In this document: positions 46,824 through 54,155 of the stretch, piece by piece
How the letters are laid out: each line of letters starts with the position of its first letter
Position numbering within the stretch: position 1 is the stretch's first letter
Source of the DNA: Henriciella sp.
GTDB lineage: Bacteria > Pseudomonadota > Alphaproteobacteria > Caulobacterales > Hyphomonadaceae
Direction of reading: 5' to 3'
NCBI RefSeq assembly: GCF_029936995.1
Contig: NZ_JAPYRE010000001.1
Location: 744,001 to 808,000 of the forward strand
Length of the DNA stretch: 64,000 bases
The notes under the pieces: model-generated
What the model saw: only the letters and a program-made list of their open reading frames with translations
Database searches by the model: none
Told to the model about the DNA's origin: nothing
Position numbers and translations under genes: made by a program

Positions 46824-47432
46824 TTGACCAAGCCGACCCTCGATGATCAGGCGTTCAAGGCAGAACTCGCCGATCTGATTCCCCACTTAAGGGCTTTCGC
46901 ACGAAGCCTGTGTGGCAACGCAACAGCCGCTGACGACCTTGCTCAGGAAGCCATGCTCAAAGCATGGAAGGCCCGTGAAAGTTATCAGGCGGGTACAAAC
47001 CTGAAGGCCTGGGCGTTCACGATTCTGCGCAATCTCTTCTACTCGGAGAAGCGTCGCAGCTGGAGACGCCAGCAACTTGATCCGGAAGTCGCCGAAGCGA
47101 CACTTGTCGCCAGCGACAATACTTCATCCGCAATTGACCTTCTTGCACTGCGGAACGGCCTGACGGTGCTGCCTGAAGACCAGCGTGAAGCCCTGGTGCT
47201 TGTCGGTGCTGGCGGGCTATCCTATGAAGAAGCCGCGGAGATCTGTGACTGTGCTGTCGGAACGATCAAGAGCCGCGTCAGCCGTGCACGCAAAGCGCTG
47301 ATGGAGATTCTGGAGAATAACGAAGCGAGATATTCGGGCGACAAGGCGATCAGCGCGTCTGAAGCATTCGATGACATCATGAGGCAGGCGGACGAGCTAT
47401 CGCGTGACACCCCGGAACACGCCAGAAACTGA
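46824..47432 (+). CDS. ecfG: ECF sigma factor EcfG of the general stress response
   Basis: EcfG (ECF15 group) directs polymerase to GGAAC...CGTT promoters. The 202-residue protein has region 2 (LIPHLRAFARSLCGNATAADDLAQEAMLKAWKARESY in outline, residues 19-55), TNLKAWAFTILRNLFYSEKRR, and region 4 with LPEDQREALVLVGAGGLSYEEAAEICDCAVGTIKSRVSRARK. The best start is TTG at 46824, with no strong site, implying low translation coupled to nepR. A C-terminal extension of about 25 residues follows region 4. Overlaps the kinase gene by 29 bp. Confidence 0.94.
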   Translation: MTKPTLDDQAFKAELADLIPHLRAFARSLCGNATAADDLAQEAMLKAWKARESYQAGTNLKAWAFTILRNLFYSEKRRSWRRQQLDPEVAEATLVASDNTSSAIDLLALRNGLTVLPEDQREALVLVGAGGLSYEEAAEICDCAVGTIKSRVSRARKALMEILENNEARYSGDKAISASEAFDDIMRQADELSRDTPEHARN

Positions 47433-49125
47433 ACAGAAGGTCAGACGTGGATCTTTGCGGCTGCGGTTGTTGTTTACGATCGCAGCCGCACTGACTCCAA
47501 TTCTGCTATTTGCCGGCTTCAGGACTTACCTGAATGCCCAGGATGCGCTGGCTGAACGACGCAATAACCTCATCGAGATCGCGGACCGGGCGATTGATGA
47601 GATCGAACAGGTGTTGTCGACAGTCGATGTATTGCAGGAAATCTACCTGCCCAACATATCAGAGGGTGATTGCGCTCCGGTCTATGAAACCTTGGCACCG
47701 CGTATCCCGCAGCTCTCAAACGTCACGCTATTTGATGAAACCGGCAAGTTTTCCTGCGCGGCCGTGGGAGAGCCCGAAGGCTCGACGTCTCAACCTTCGG
47801 CCTTTGCCGAGGTCAAGGCCGGCAAGACCACCGTACTGACGGACGCTTTCTTTGGCTCGCTCAGTCAGGCCTGGCTGTTCTCGGTATTCCGCCGGCTCGA
47901 AACCAATGATGGTGAATTTCTCGGGGCCGTCGCCTTTTCCCTGAAAACCGAACAGCTTGTTCGCACGGTTCGTCTGACGAACCTTCCTGAGGATGTCGAA
48001 CTGGCGATTTCGGACAGTGGTGGGCAGGTCTTCGGCAGCGCCAGGGTTGTTGCTGTCCAGCAGGAATGGATTGATGAAGCGACAGGCGATGAAGACGGCG
48101 TGCTTTTCGTTACCGACACAGACAGGTTCGGGTCGCTCGATATTGTTGTGAGATCGATTGTCGATGGCCGGATGTATGCGGTCATTTCCAGGCCGTCGCC
48201 AGGTGTGATCAGTGAGTTTACCCTGGAGCCTCTGGAATCTGTCGGTATTCCGCTGCTCTCCTTCACACTCGCCCTGATAGCTGCCTGGCTCGCTGTGGAT
48301 GGTCTCGTCCTGAAATGGCTTGCCCGCCTGCGCAGGCTGGCACTGATCTATGGCGAAGGGCATTATAATTTCCGTATCGGCAACGAATTCGAGAATGCGC
48401 CCGACGAGATCGCGGACTTTGCCCATAGCTTCGACCGGATGGCGAACAGGATTTCTGAACGTGATGCCACGCTGCGGTCGGCCATCGCGACACGCGATGC
48501 CGCGGTGAAAGAAATCCATCACCGTGTGAAAAATAATCTCCAGATCGTGGCAAGCTTTCTCAACCTGCAGCGCCGCCAGGTCACCGATCCAGGTGCGCGC
48601 AGCGTGATCTCTGCCGCCCGCCACCGGATTGATGCGCTCTCGATTGTCCACCAGACGCTCTACCAGCATGAGCGGCTGGAGACCGTTCACATGCAACCCT
48701 TCCTGGAGGCGCTGCTGTCTCACTTGGCCGGGGCACTGGGCATGGATGAGCAGGGCGTCACGATTGAAAGCGAGATCGAGGAAATAGACCGGCCCGCCGA
48801 CGATGCTATTCCGATTGCCCTGTTCATCCTGGAGGCTGTCACAAACGCGACGAAGTACGCGTTCCCCGATGATGGCGGGACAATAACGGTAAGACTTTAC
48901 CGTGAGGCAGAGGAGATCATCCTCGACATCCTGGATGACGGTGCAGGGGCAGGTGACAGCGGGTCTGAAAGCGGTGGCTCGACCGGTCTGGGGTCAAAAC
49001 TTATGTCCGCATTTGCCAAGCAGCTTCGCGGCCGCATGAACATCAGCTCCGAGAAAGGAAGTGGTTATCATGTGGAACTTCGTGTGCCAGTCGAGCACGC
49101 CATGAAGCATACTACGGACTTCTAG
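47404..49125 (+). CDS. Sensor histidine kinase of the general stress response (PhyK type)
   Basis: A 573-residue membrane kinase expected to phosphorylate PhyR. Membrane segment 1 at about residues 20-40, a periplasmic sensor region to about 278 with two Cys (EGDCAP, FSCAAV), segment 2 at about 281-305, a HAMP-like linker, then HisKA_2 with EIHHRVKNNLQIVASFLNLQRR (phospho-His probably 373) and an ATPase domain with EAVTNATKYAF (N box), DDGAG and STGLGSKL. Starts at a GTG inside ecfG, so it is coupled to it. Its stop overlaps the convergent phosphoesterase by 4 bp. Confidence 0.92.
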   Translation: MTPRNTPETEQKVRRGSLRLRLLFTIAAALTPILLFAGFRTYLNAQDALAERRNNLIEIADRAIDEIEQVLSTVDVLQEIYLPNISEGDCAPVYETLAPRIPQLSNVTLFDETGKFSCAAVGEPEGSTSQPSAFAEVKAGKTTVLTDAFFGSLSQAWLFSVFRRLETNDGEFLGAVAFSLKTEQLVRTVRLTNLPEDVELAISDSGGQVFGSARVVAVQQEWIDEATGDEDGVLFVTDTDRFGSLDIVVRSIVDGRMYAVISRPSPGVISEFTLEPLESVGIPLLSFTLALIAAWLAVDGLVLKWLARLRRLALIYGEGHYNFRIGNEFENAPDEIADFAHSFDRMANRISERDATLRSAIATRDAAVKEIHHRVKNNLQIVASFLNLQRRQVTDPGARSVISAARHRIDALSIVHQTLYQHERLETVHMQPFLEALLSHLAGALGMDEQGVTIESEIEEIDRPADDAIPIALFILEAVTNATKYAFPDDGGTITVRLYREAEEIILDILDDGAGAGDSGSESGGSTGLGSKLMSAFAKQLRGRMNISSEKGSGYHVELRVPVEHAMKHTTDF

Positions 49126-49961
49126 GATTTGGATCCTTCATAGGGGCCCGCGGCTGCTGTTACATGCGGTTCGGCATGGTTGTATTCAGGTGACAGCTTA
49201 TGGGGCTTTTCAGGCACAAACCGGTCACCGTGCAGGTTGTAGACCGTAACATCACACGCCTCCTGCTTCAGTTCGATCAGGTTAAAGCTGGCGGGACGTG
49301 TGCGGATGCGCGTCGACAATGTGCCTGAAGAGACTGCGACATATGACTTTGCTTCGTCATCGACAACTGTGACGGAGGGAGCATGGACATGGCCCGTCAG
49401 CAGGAAACCGACCGGGCTCTGCGCAAGCCGCCGGCTTGCGCGGCGTCCACGCCGGGTCGCAGTGCGCATCGGTGCTTCCGGGGGGGAGAGGAAAGGGTGG
49501 TGACAGATCAGGAAGACCGCCTTGCCGTGGCTGGCCGGGCCCTCTGCTTCCGCGATCACCGATTCAAGGTCTTCTAGGTTGACTGAACCTTCCGCCCAGT
49601 TTTTCCGGGTCTGCCAGCCGCGTGATGTATTCATCCCGATAAGGTAGGCGCCTTCCAGTTCTACGGGGCCGGAAAGGTCTTCGAAATAGGAATCGTGGCG
49701 CTCAAAAGGGGAGACGACCCGTTCATAAATGTTCAGGAGCGGGGTATCATGATTTCCTGCGACAACGAGCCTGGGAATGTCGAAACGGTCAAGCCAGTCG
49801 CGCGCATCAGCAAATTCAGAGCGCTTGCCGCGCTGGGTCAGGTCTCCACAGACGGCGAGGGCATCCGGCTCAAGCTCTTTGATTGTCGCCTCGAACGCCT
49901 CAAGGGCAACGGGGTTTTCCGTCCCGAAATGTATATCGGCTAGTTGAATTATTCTGGTCAT
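49122..49961 (-). CDS. Calcineurin-like metallophosphoesterase
   Basis: A 279-residue dimetal phosphoesterase. All five motifs are present: DIH (9-11), GDLTQRG (about 39-45), GNHD (about 69-72), CHHP (about 153) and GHVH (about 190). The length and GDLTQRG/GNHD spacing are close to CpdA-type cAMP phosphodiesterases, but substrate is unproven. It is the last gene of a three-gene operon starting with the DUF7218 gene; its ATG overlaps the lipid kinase stop. Confidence 0.88.
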   Translation of the reverse strand: MTRIIQLADIHFGTENPVALEAFEATIKELEPDALAVCGDLTQRGKRSEFADARDWLDRFDIPRLVVAGNHDTPLLNIYERVVSPFERHDSYFEDLSGPVELEGAYLIGMNTSRGWQTRKNWAEGSVNLEDLESVIAEAEGPASHGKAVFLICHHPFLSPPEAPMRTATRRGRRASRRLAQSPVGFLLTGHVHAPSVTVVDDEAKSYVAVSSGTLSTRIRTRPASFNLIELKQEACDVTVYNLHGDRFVPEKPHKLSPEYNHAEPHVTAAAGPYEGSKS

Positions 49962-50812
49962 TCATACACGGCAGATATGGCCCGGCCGCCTTTGCTTATA
50001 CGGCGAAAACTGGTTCCTGACTTAAGTCGTACAGGCTCGCCGTCCAGTGTTACGCGTAATCCGTACCCCTTAGGGTGTTTAAGCCTGACCTCGCTGGTTC
50101 GAAGAGTTGTCACCCCCGTTGCCTCACGCCAGTCCGACATTAGGGCTCCAAAGCCGGAGGCGGCCAGTTCGATAGGGTTGTCGGGATTGATATAGGCGAA
50201 TTCAAAATTCCCGTCTTCCTGGGCGCCAACAAATATCGCCGCGGCAAGGGCTGCGTTCCCTTCCGGAGGGGTATCCATTCCATCCGCATGAAATGACATG
50301 GCGTTGGTGAAATCGAGGAAATCACTACCGGACAGCTTTTCGATCGCTTCCAGGACACGCCCGCTGCGCAGCGCCTCACGCGGCCCCGTCAGATCGGTAA
50401 GATTGCCAGCCATCGCGGCGACATAGAAGCGATGATCATCCGCACATCCGGCAGGCACATCAATCATACGTCCCTTAGTCAGGCCATCGCGCAAGCATTC
50501 CTGCCACTCGCAAGGTCCGCCATGAATCTGTTTATGAAACAGGTTCATCGTTCCGCCCGGCAGTGGCAGGATAGGCGGGCCAGCTTCACCGGCCCGTTCC
50601 AGGGCGCAAGCTACAGTGCCGTCCCCACTCCAGACGATGACCGCATCAGGCGACGTATCGAAACAGGCATCTATCGGCTCGCAAATGTCATCCTTGTCCA
50701 GCAGGGTGAATTCACATGCCTCGCCCAGCTCTTCGAGAACTGTGCGCAATTGGTCTTCTGCGTCCGCCGGCACACTGCCAGAGCGCGGATTTACAAGCGC
50801 TGCAAGCTTCAT
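49958..50812 (-). CDS. Diacylglycerol/lipid kinase family protein
   Basis: A 284-residue protein with the DAGK catalytic fold: NPRSGS near the N-terminus, the nucleotide-site SGDGT (62-66) and LPGGTMN (84-90). The C-terminal beta domain has the pattern LDGEPVRLKSG. Members phosphorylate diacylglycerol, sphingoid bases or related lipids. Sits between DUF7218 and the phosphoesterase with ATGA overlaps on both sides, under an EcfG-type promoter, so membrane lipid turnover under stress is a plausible role. Confidence 0.87.
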   Translation of the reverse strand: MKLAALVNPRSGSVPADAEDQLRTVLEELGEACEFTLLDKDDICEPIDACFDTSPDAVIVWSGDGTVACALERAGEAGPPILPLPGGTMNLFHKQIHGGPCEWQECLRDGLTKGRMIDVPAGCADDHRFYVAAMAGNLTDLTGPREALRSGRVLEAIEKLSGSDFLDFTNAMSFHADGMDTPPEGNAALAAAIFVGAQEDGNFEFAYINPDNPIELAASGFGALMSDWREATGVTTLRTSEVRLKHPKGYGLRVTLDGEPVRLKSGTSFRRISKGGRAISAVYE

Positions 50813-51075
50813 AGATTGTCTCGCAGGGCGGCGATGAGTTCGTCCTTGGTCATTCCAGAGCGTCCTTCGATATCAAGTTCTGCGGCGCGGTCGTACAGCT
50901 CGTCTTTCGTCCATTTGTCGTAAGAAGGCGACTTGCCGCCCTTTTTCGAAGGGTGTTGTGACGGGTTCGCCTGAGCATTGGCGATGCGTGCGGCTGTCTC
51001 CTTTGAATAACCCTCATCCTTCAGGGATTGATAGGTTTCGTCGTCCTTGATGGACGGGCCATGGTCCTTGGCCAT
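50809..51075 (-). CDS. DUF7218 / Rho_N-like small protein
   Basis: An 88-residue basic protein. The N-terminal MAKDHGPSIKDDETYQSLKDEGYSKETAARIANAQAN (in outline) and Ser/Lys-rich link are those of small alphaproteobacterial and actinobacterial stress proteins; the C-terminal half, WTKDELYDRAAELDIEGRSGMTKDELIAAL, resembles the Rho N-terminal SAP-like motif for nucleic-acid binding. First gene of the operon with the lipid kinase (4-bp overlap), transcribed from an exact EcfG-type promoter. Confidence 0.85.
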   Translation of the reverse strand: MAKDHGPSIKDDETYQSLKDEGYSKETAARIANAQANPSQHPSKKGGKSPSYDKWTKDELYDRAAELDIEGRSGMTKDELIAALRDNL

Positions 51076-51114
51076 TTTGATACCCTTTCATGCTTCAAGA
51101 TTATTGGGAATTCA

Positions 51115-51139
51115 AACGCGGGCCTTCACCTTGTGTTCC
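51115..51139 (-). promoter_or_regulatory. EcfG-type promoter of the DUF7218-lipid kinase-phosphoesterase operon
   Basis: On the minus strand: GGAAC (51139-51135), 16-bp spacer, CGTT (51118-51115), 40 bp before the ATG. A partial + strand box, GGAAC (51146-51150) with CGTA 16 bp later, overlaps this region. The rest of 51140-51458 has only a doubtful 85-codon frame. Confidence 0.75.
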
Positions 51140-51458
51140 GGGCCGGGAACCGGCTTCTCGCATGCGCGTAATAACTGTATGAAAGAGACATCCCGTACCA
51201 GAAACAAGACGTCCTACCATCCCGCCATAGGGCCTTTGGGGGATCTGGGTTTTGTGTTTCGCCGCCTTGGCGGACTTTCCCGTCTGGATGTCGTGGTGTC
51301 GATGATCAGCGTTGGCTGTATTGCTTTCTGGTCATGCCTGAGAAGCGGTAAACGCAAGGCGGTCAACGTCTCGATGAAACCTGCCGTTTATTTGCTGACA
51401 TACATTCCCGCCGAAAAATTCAGCGACATGACCTGAAATCCTTTCCAGCAGATACAAA

Positions 51459-51484
51459 AAACGCGGCCTTTCGAGGCCGCGTTT
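51459..51484 (-). terminator. Rho-independent terminator of the entericidin gene
   Basis: AAACGCGGCC and GGCCGCGTTT form a perfect 10-bp stem with a 6-nt loop. On the minus strand a T-run (revcomp of the A-tract at 51456-51461) follows, so it ends the entericidin transcript 27 bp after the stop. Confidence 0.85.
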
Positions 51485-51510
51485 CTGTTGTTCTGTTGTC
51501 AAAGAGATGA

Positions 51511-51654
51511 CTAGGCACCTGCCTCGTTAGCCGTCTCTTCAATTTCTTCGCCTGTTGCTTCGACGTCCTGACCGGCGCCTTCAACAGTGTTACATGCAGC
51601 GGCCATAAGAGCCATCAGACCGAGACCGGCGACGAGAAATGGGTTCTTCTTCAT
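51511..51654 (-). CDS. Entericidin-family lipoprotein
   Basis: A 47-residue protein too short for usual gene calls: MKKNPFLVAGLGLMALMAAAC forms a lipoprotein signal with lipobox MAAAC, followed by NTVEGAGQDVEATGEEIEET, the entericidin signature (NT-x-GAGxDV). AGAGAGGA precedes the ATG. Entericidins are small outer- or inner-membrane lipoproteins, in E. coli a toxin-antidote pair of the stationary phase. An exact EcfG-type promoter lies 36 bp upstream. Divergent from the DUF1328 gene. Confidence 0.9.
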   Translation of the reverse strand: MKKNPFLVAGLGLMALMAAACNTVEGAGQDVEATGEEIEETANEAGA

Positions 51655-51689
51655 AACTAAGTCCTCTCTTTGATTGTCGGAAAAGCTAC

Positions 51690-51714
51690 AACGTCACGCT
51701 GTAGGGGATGTTCC
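51690..51714 (-). promoter_or_regulatory. EcfG-type promoter of the entericidin gene
   Basis: On the minus strand: GGAAC (51714-51710), 16-bp spacer, CGTT (51693-51690). Exact consensus match. Confidence 0.75.
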
Positions 51715-51727
51715 CAAAATTATTTCA

Positions 51728-51753
51728 GGAACCGCCAGCCCCCGCTCACCGTT
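51728..51753 (+). promoter_or_regulatory. EcfG-type promoter of the DUF1328 gene
   Basis: GGAAC (51728-51732), 17-bp spacer, CGTT (51750-51753), 55 bp before the DUF1328 ATG. The -35 box lies only 13 bp from the divergent entericidin -35 box. Confidence 0.72.
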
Positions 51754-51807
51754 TATTCTGCATCGGCAACAGGCCGACAATAACATGCTGCATGGAAGGA
51801 GATTATC

Positions 51808-51981
51808 ATGCTTGGTTGGGCACTTACATTTTTCGTTCTGGCGATAATCGCCGCAATTTTCGGGTTTGGCGGCATTGCTGGTGCTTCCGCAAGTATCGCC
51901 CAGATCCTGTTCTTTGTTTTCCTGGCTCTACTCGTCCTGAGCTTCGTCGCGCGGGCTGTCAGGGGCCGAAGCGTCTTATAA
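51808..51981 (+). CDS. DUF1328 (YtjA-type) small membrane protein
   Basis: A 57-residue protein with two hydrophobic segments: [22 protein letters not shown] (residues 1-22) and [22 protein letters not shown] (30-51), joined by GIAGASAS. This is the pattern of DUF1328, small inner-membrane proteins often seen in stress regulons. GGAAGGAGA precedes the ATG. An EcfG-type promoter lies upstream. Function unknown. Confidence 0.88.
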   Translation: MLGWALTFFVLAIIAAIFGFGGIAGASASIAQILFFVFLALLVLSFVARAVRGRSVL

Positions 51982-52229
51982 GCTAGCTGACGCATGGAAC
52001 GATCAAGCGGGGCGGTTGCCATTTTCGGTGCCGCCCTGTTTCATATCCGGGGATATAAAACCCATCGACAAATACCGGTCCTGCTTCCGGCGGCCGGATT
52101 CTCATCATTCTCCTGACATCCTGCTGCCCCTGATCGGGAGGGCTGCTTTCAAGGGCCTGTTGCTGGGCCTTTCCCGCAACAGACGCGTAATGATCTTTCG
52201 CTGATCGGTACGGAATCGTTTAAGTCTCT

Positions 52230-52258
52230 AGCCAGTCCTTTACAGGGCTGGCTTTTTT
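52230..52258 (+). terminator. Strong terminator just upstream of the SMP-30 gene
   Basis: AGCCAGTCC and GGGCTGGCT form a 9-bp stem (one G-U pair) around TTTACA, followed by T6. It ends 26 bp before the SMP-30 ATG, so it must end an upstream transcript (DUF1328 or an unannotated RNA) or act as an attenuator. A second GC-rich hairpin lies near 52008-52037. No supported gene lies in 51982-52284. Confidence 0.8.
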
Positions 52259-52284
52259 GCATCTGTGCAGCTCAGGGAGACCGG

Positions 52285-53163
52285 ATGAGCCTCTATCAGC
52301 CCCAATGCGTCGCGCCGACGAGTTGCCTGCTCGGCCAGAGCCCTGTCTGGAGTCCCTCCGAAGGGCTCTTGTGGTGGGTGGATGCCAAACGTGCCAAGCT
52401 GCATCGCTATAACCCGAAGACCGGCAATACGCGCCGCTATGATCTGCCCCTGAAGGCCAGCGTCATTGCCTTGTCGCAGGGCGAGCTCCTGATGGCGGGT
52501 GACCGGGAGGTAGGGTTTTTCGACCCTGCGACCGAAGAATATACCCGCCTGGTCACTCTTCAGGACGAGCCGGCTTCGAACCGGATCAATGCTGGCGGCA
52601 TCGCCCCGGATGGCAGTTTCTGGTTTACCACGATGGATAGCGAAGAGCGTGAAGCGAAAGGCGCATGGTACAGGCTTGCCCCAGATCGGACGATTGCCCC
52701 GTTGAAAGTGGCGCCTGTTATCATCCCCTCCACAGCCAGTTTTTCTCCTGATGGGACAACTTTCTACACATGTGATGTCACCGAGCAGGAAATACTTTCC
52801 TTTGACCACGACACATCAAAAGGCCTTTCAAACCGTCGTGTCTTTGCCACGACGAGCGCCGGAGCAGGGTATCCGGACGGATCGGCCATGGATGCCGGGG
52901 GCTGTCTCTGGAATGCGGAGTGGGATGGTGGCCGCGTTGTCCGCTATCGCCCGGATGGCGCCATGGACCGTGTGATCCGGCTGCCGACAGTGCGAGCAAC
53001 CGGGTGCTGTTTCGGCGGGCGGGACCGCAAGACGCTTTATATCACGACCGCCCGGACAGGGCTGACAGCGTTCCAGATGGATGCCCAGCCCTTTGCGGGC
53101 AGTCTTTTCGCGGTCGAGGTGGAGACACCCGGGCAGCCCTGTCCGGAATGGTCCGGACACTGA
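52285..53163 (+). CDS. SMP-30/gluconolactonase family protein with altered metal site
   Basis: A 292-residue six-bladed beta propeller. Typical blocks are LLWWVDAKRAKLHRYNP, NRINAGGIAPDGSFWFTTMD, ASFSPDGTTFYTCD and YPDGSAMDAGGCLWNAEW. The family binds a divalent metal through a Glu in LGExP, an Asn in PNGxxFSPDG and an Asp in PDGxxxD. Here the first is Gln18 (LGQSPVW) and the second Ser149 (IPSTASFSPDG), while Asp198 is kept, so the lactonase activity may be lost or changed. CTCAGGGAG precedes the ATG. Confidence 0.85.
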   Translation: MSLYQPQCVAPTSCLLGQSPVWSPSEGLLWWVDAKRAKLHRYNPKTGNTRRYDLPLKASVIALSQGELLMAGDREVGFFDPATEEYTRLVTLQDEPASNRINAGGIAPDGSFWFTTMDSEEREAKGAWYRLAPDRTIAPLKVAPVIIPSTASFSPDGTTFYTCDVTEQEILSFDHDTSKGLSNRRVFATTSAGAGYPDGSAMDAGGCLWNAEWDGGRVVRYRPDGAMDRVIRLPTVRATGCCFGGRDRKTLYITTARTGLTAFQMDAQPFAGSLFAVEVETPGQPCPEWSGH

Positions 53164-53294
53164 ATGGCACCGACCTCTATGCTTGCGCGGCTGACTTCCT
53201 GCACCCACATGCCTTCACAATGTGATCAATGCGGAGTATGGCGTTGCCGAATACGGGTAAGCCCGCTACACCCCCGACTTTCAGGATTTGTTTG

Positions 53295-53510
53295 ATGGCC
53301 GACAAGGACAAGAAGAAAAGCGTTGATCCGGTGACCTACGTCCGTCAGGTCGAGGCCGAGGGCCGCAAGGTAACCTGGACCTCGCCAAGCGAGACCGTGC
53401 AGGCAACCATCATGGTTGTCATCATGTCGATTATCGTCGCGCTCTTCCTGTTCCTGGCCGATCAGATCATTGCCGTGCTGATCGGTTTTATCACCGGACT
53501 CGGCGCATAG
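53295..53510 (+). CDS. secE: Preprotein translocase subunit SecE
   Basis: SecE clamps SecY and is essential for export. The start MADKDKKKSVDPVTYVRQVEAEG gives 71 residues with one membrane segment (TIMVVIMSIIVALFLFLADQIIAVLI) preceded by the conserved KVTWTSPSETVQAT. The frame runs back to 53229 without family similarity. nusG follows 21 bp later as usual, but the gene is about 52 kb from rpoC instead of just upstream of the rplK-rpoBC cluster. Confidence 0.96.
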   Translation: MADKDKKKSVDPVTYVRQVEAEGRKVTWTSPSETVQATIMVVIMSIIVALFLFLADQIIAVLIGFITGLGA

Positions 53511-53531
53511 ACTTCAAGGAGTGCCCCGCAC

Positions 53532-54077
53532 ATGGCCGAGGCCAAATGGTATATCGTTCACGCCTACTCGAACTTCGAGAAAAAGGTCGCCCAGGTCATC
53601 CGTGACCAGGCAGACCTGAAAAACCTGTCTGACCTGATCGAGGAGATCGAGGTGCCGACAGAGGAAGTCGTGGAAGTCGTGCGCGGCAAGAAGAAGACCG
53701 TCGAGAAACGTTATTTTCCCGGCTACGTCATGATGAAGGCGCAGCTGACAGATGACGTCTATCACCTGGTCCGCGACACGCCGAAAGTGTCCGGCTTCCT
53801 CGGGGCTGAGGGCGGCAAGAAACCGCTGCCTGTGCCGCAACGCGAAGTCGACCGCATTCTCGGCACGGCAGATGAGCCGGTTTCCGAACGGCCGCGTCCG
53901 CAGGTCAGCTACGAGATCGGTGAGCAGGTTCGCGTCAATGAAGGGGCTTTCCAGGGCTTCGAGGGCGGTGTCGAGGAAATCGACGAAGCCAATCACCGCC
54001 TGAAGGTTTCGGTCTCGATCTTCGGCCGCGCCACGCCCGTCGATCTGGACTACTCGCAGGTCGACAAGATCAGCTAG
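53532..54077 (+). CDS. nusG: Transcription termination/antitermination factor NusG
   Basis: NusG binds RNA polymerase and links it to Rho or, through S10, to the ribosome. The 181-residue protein has the NGN domain (MAEAKWYIVHAYSNFEKKVAQVI, KRYFPGYVMMKAQLTDDVYHLVRDTPKVSGFLG in part) and a C-terminal KOW domain (EIGEQVRVNEGAFQGFEGGVEEID). Cotranscribed with secE. The expected next genes, rplK and rplA, are not here; a crotonase gene follows. Confidence 0.97.
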   Translation: MAEAKWYIVHAYSNFEKKVAQVIRDQADLKNLSDLIEEIEVPTEEVVEVVRGKKKTVEKRYFPGYVMMKAQLTDDVYHLVRDTPKVSGFLGAEGGKKPLPVPQREVDRILGTADEPVSERPRPQVSYEIGEQVRVNEGAFQGFEGGVEEIDEANHRLKVSVSIFGRATPVDLDYSQVDKIS

Positions 54078-54155
54078 CGCTGATGCAGCAATCTTGCCTG
54101 GCCTCTGTTGAGGCTCGCCAGCCTGCGAGCTGAGTACGTCAGGTCAGGATTCGGA

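Noticed and set aside
51179-51436. An 85-codon + strand frame preceded by a GGAAC-N16-CGTA box
   Set aside because: No ribosome binding site, no recognisable motif, and the box would start transcription almost at the ATG. The -10 match is incomplete; it probably only overlaps the DUF7218 promoter region.
52016-52204. A 62-codon + strand frame before the orphan terminator
   Set aside because: No ribosome binding site and no protein-like pattern; a noncoding RNA or plain spacer is more likely.
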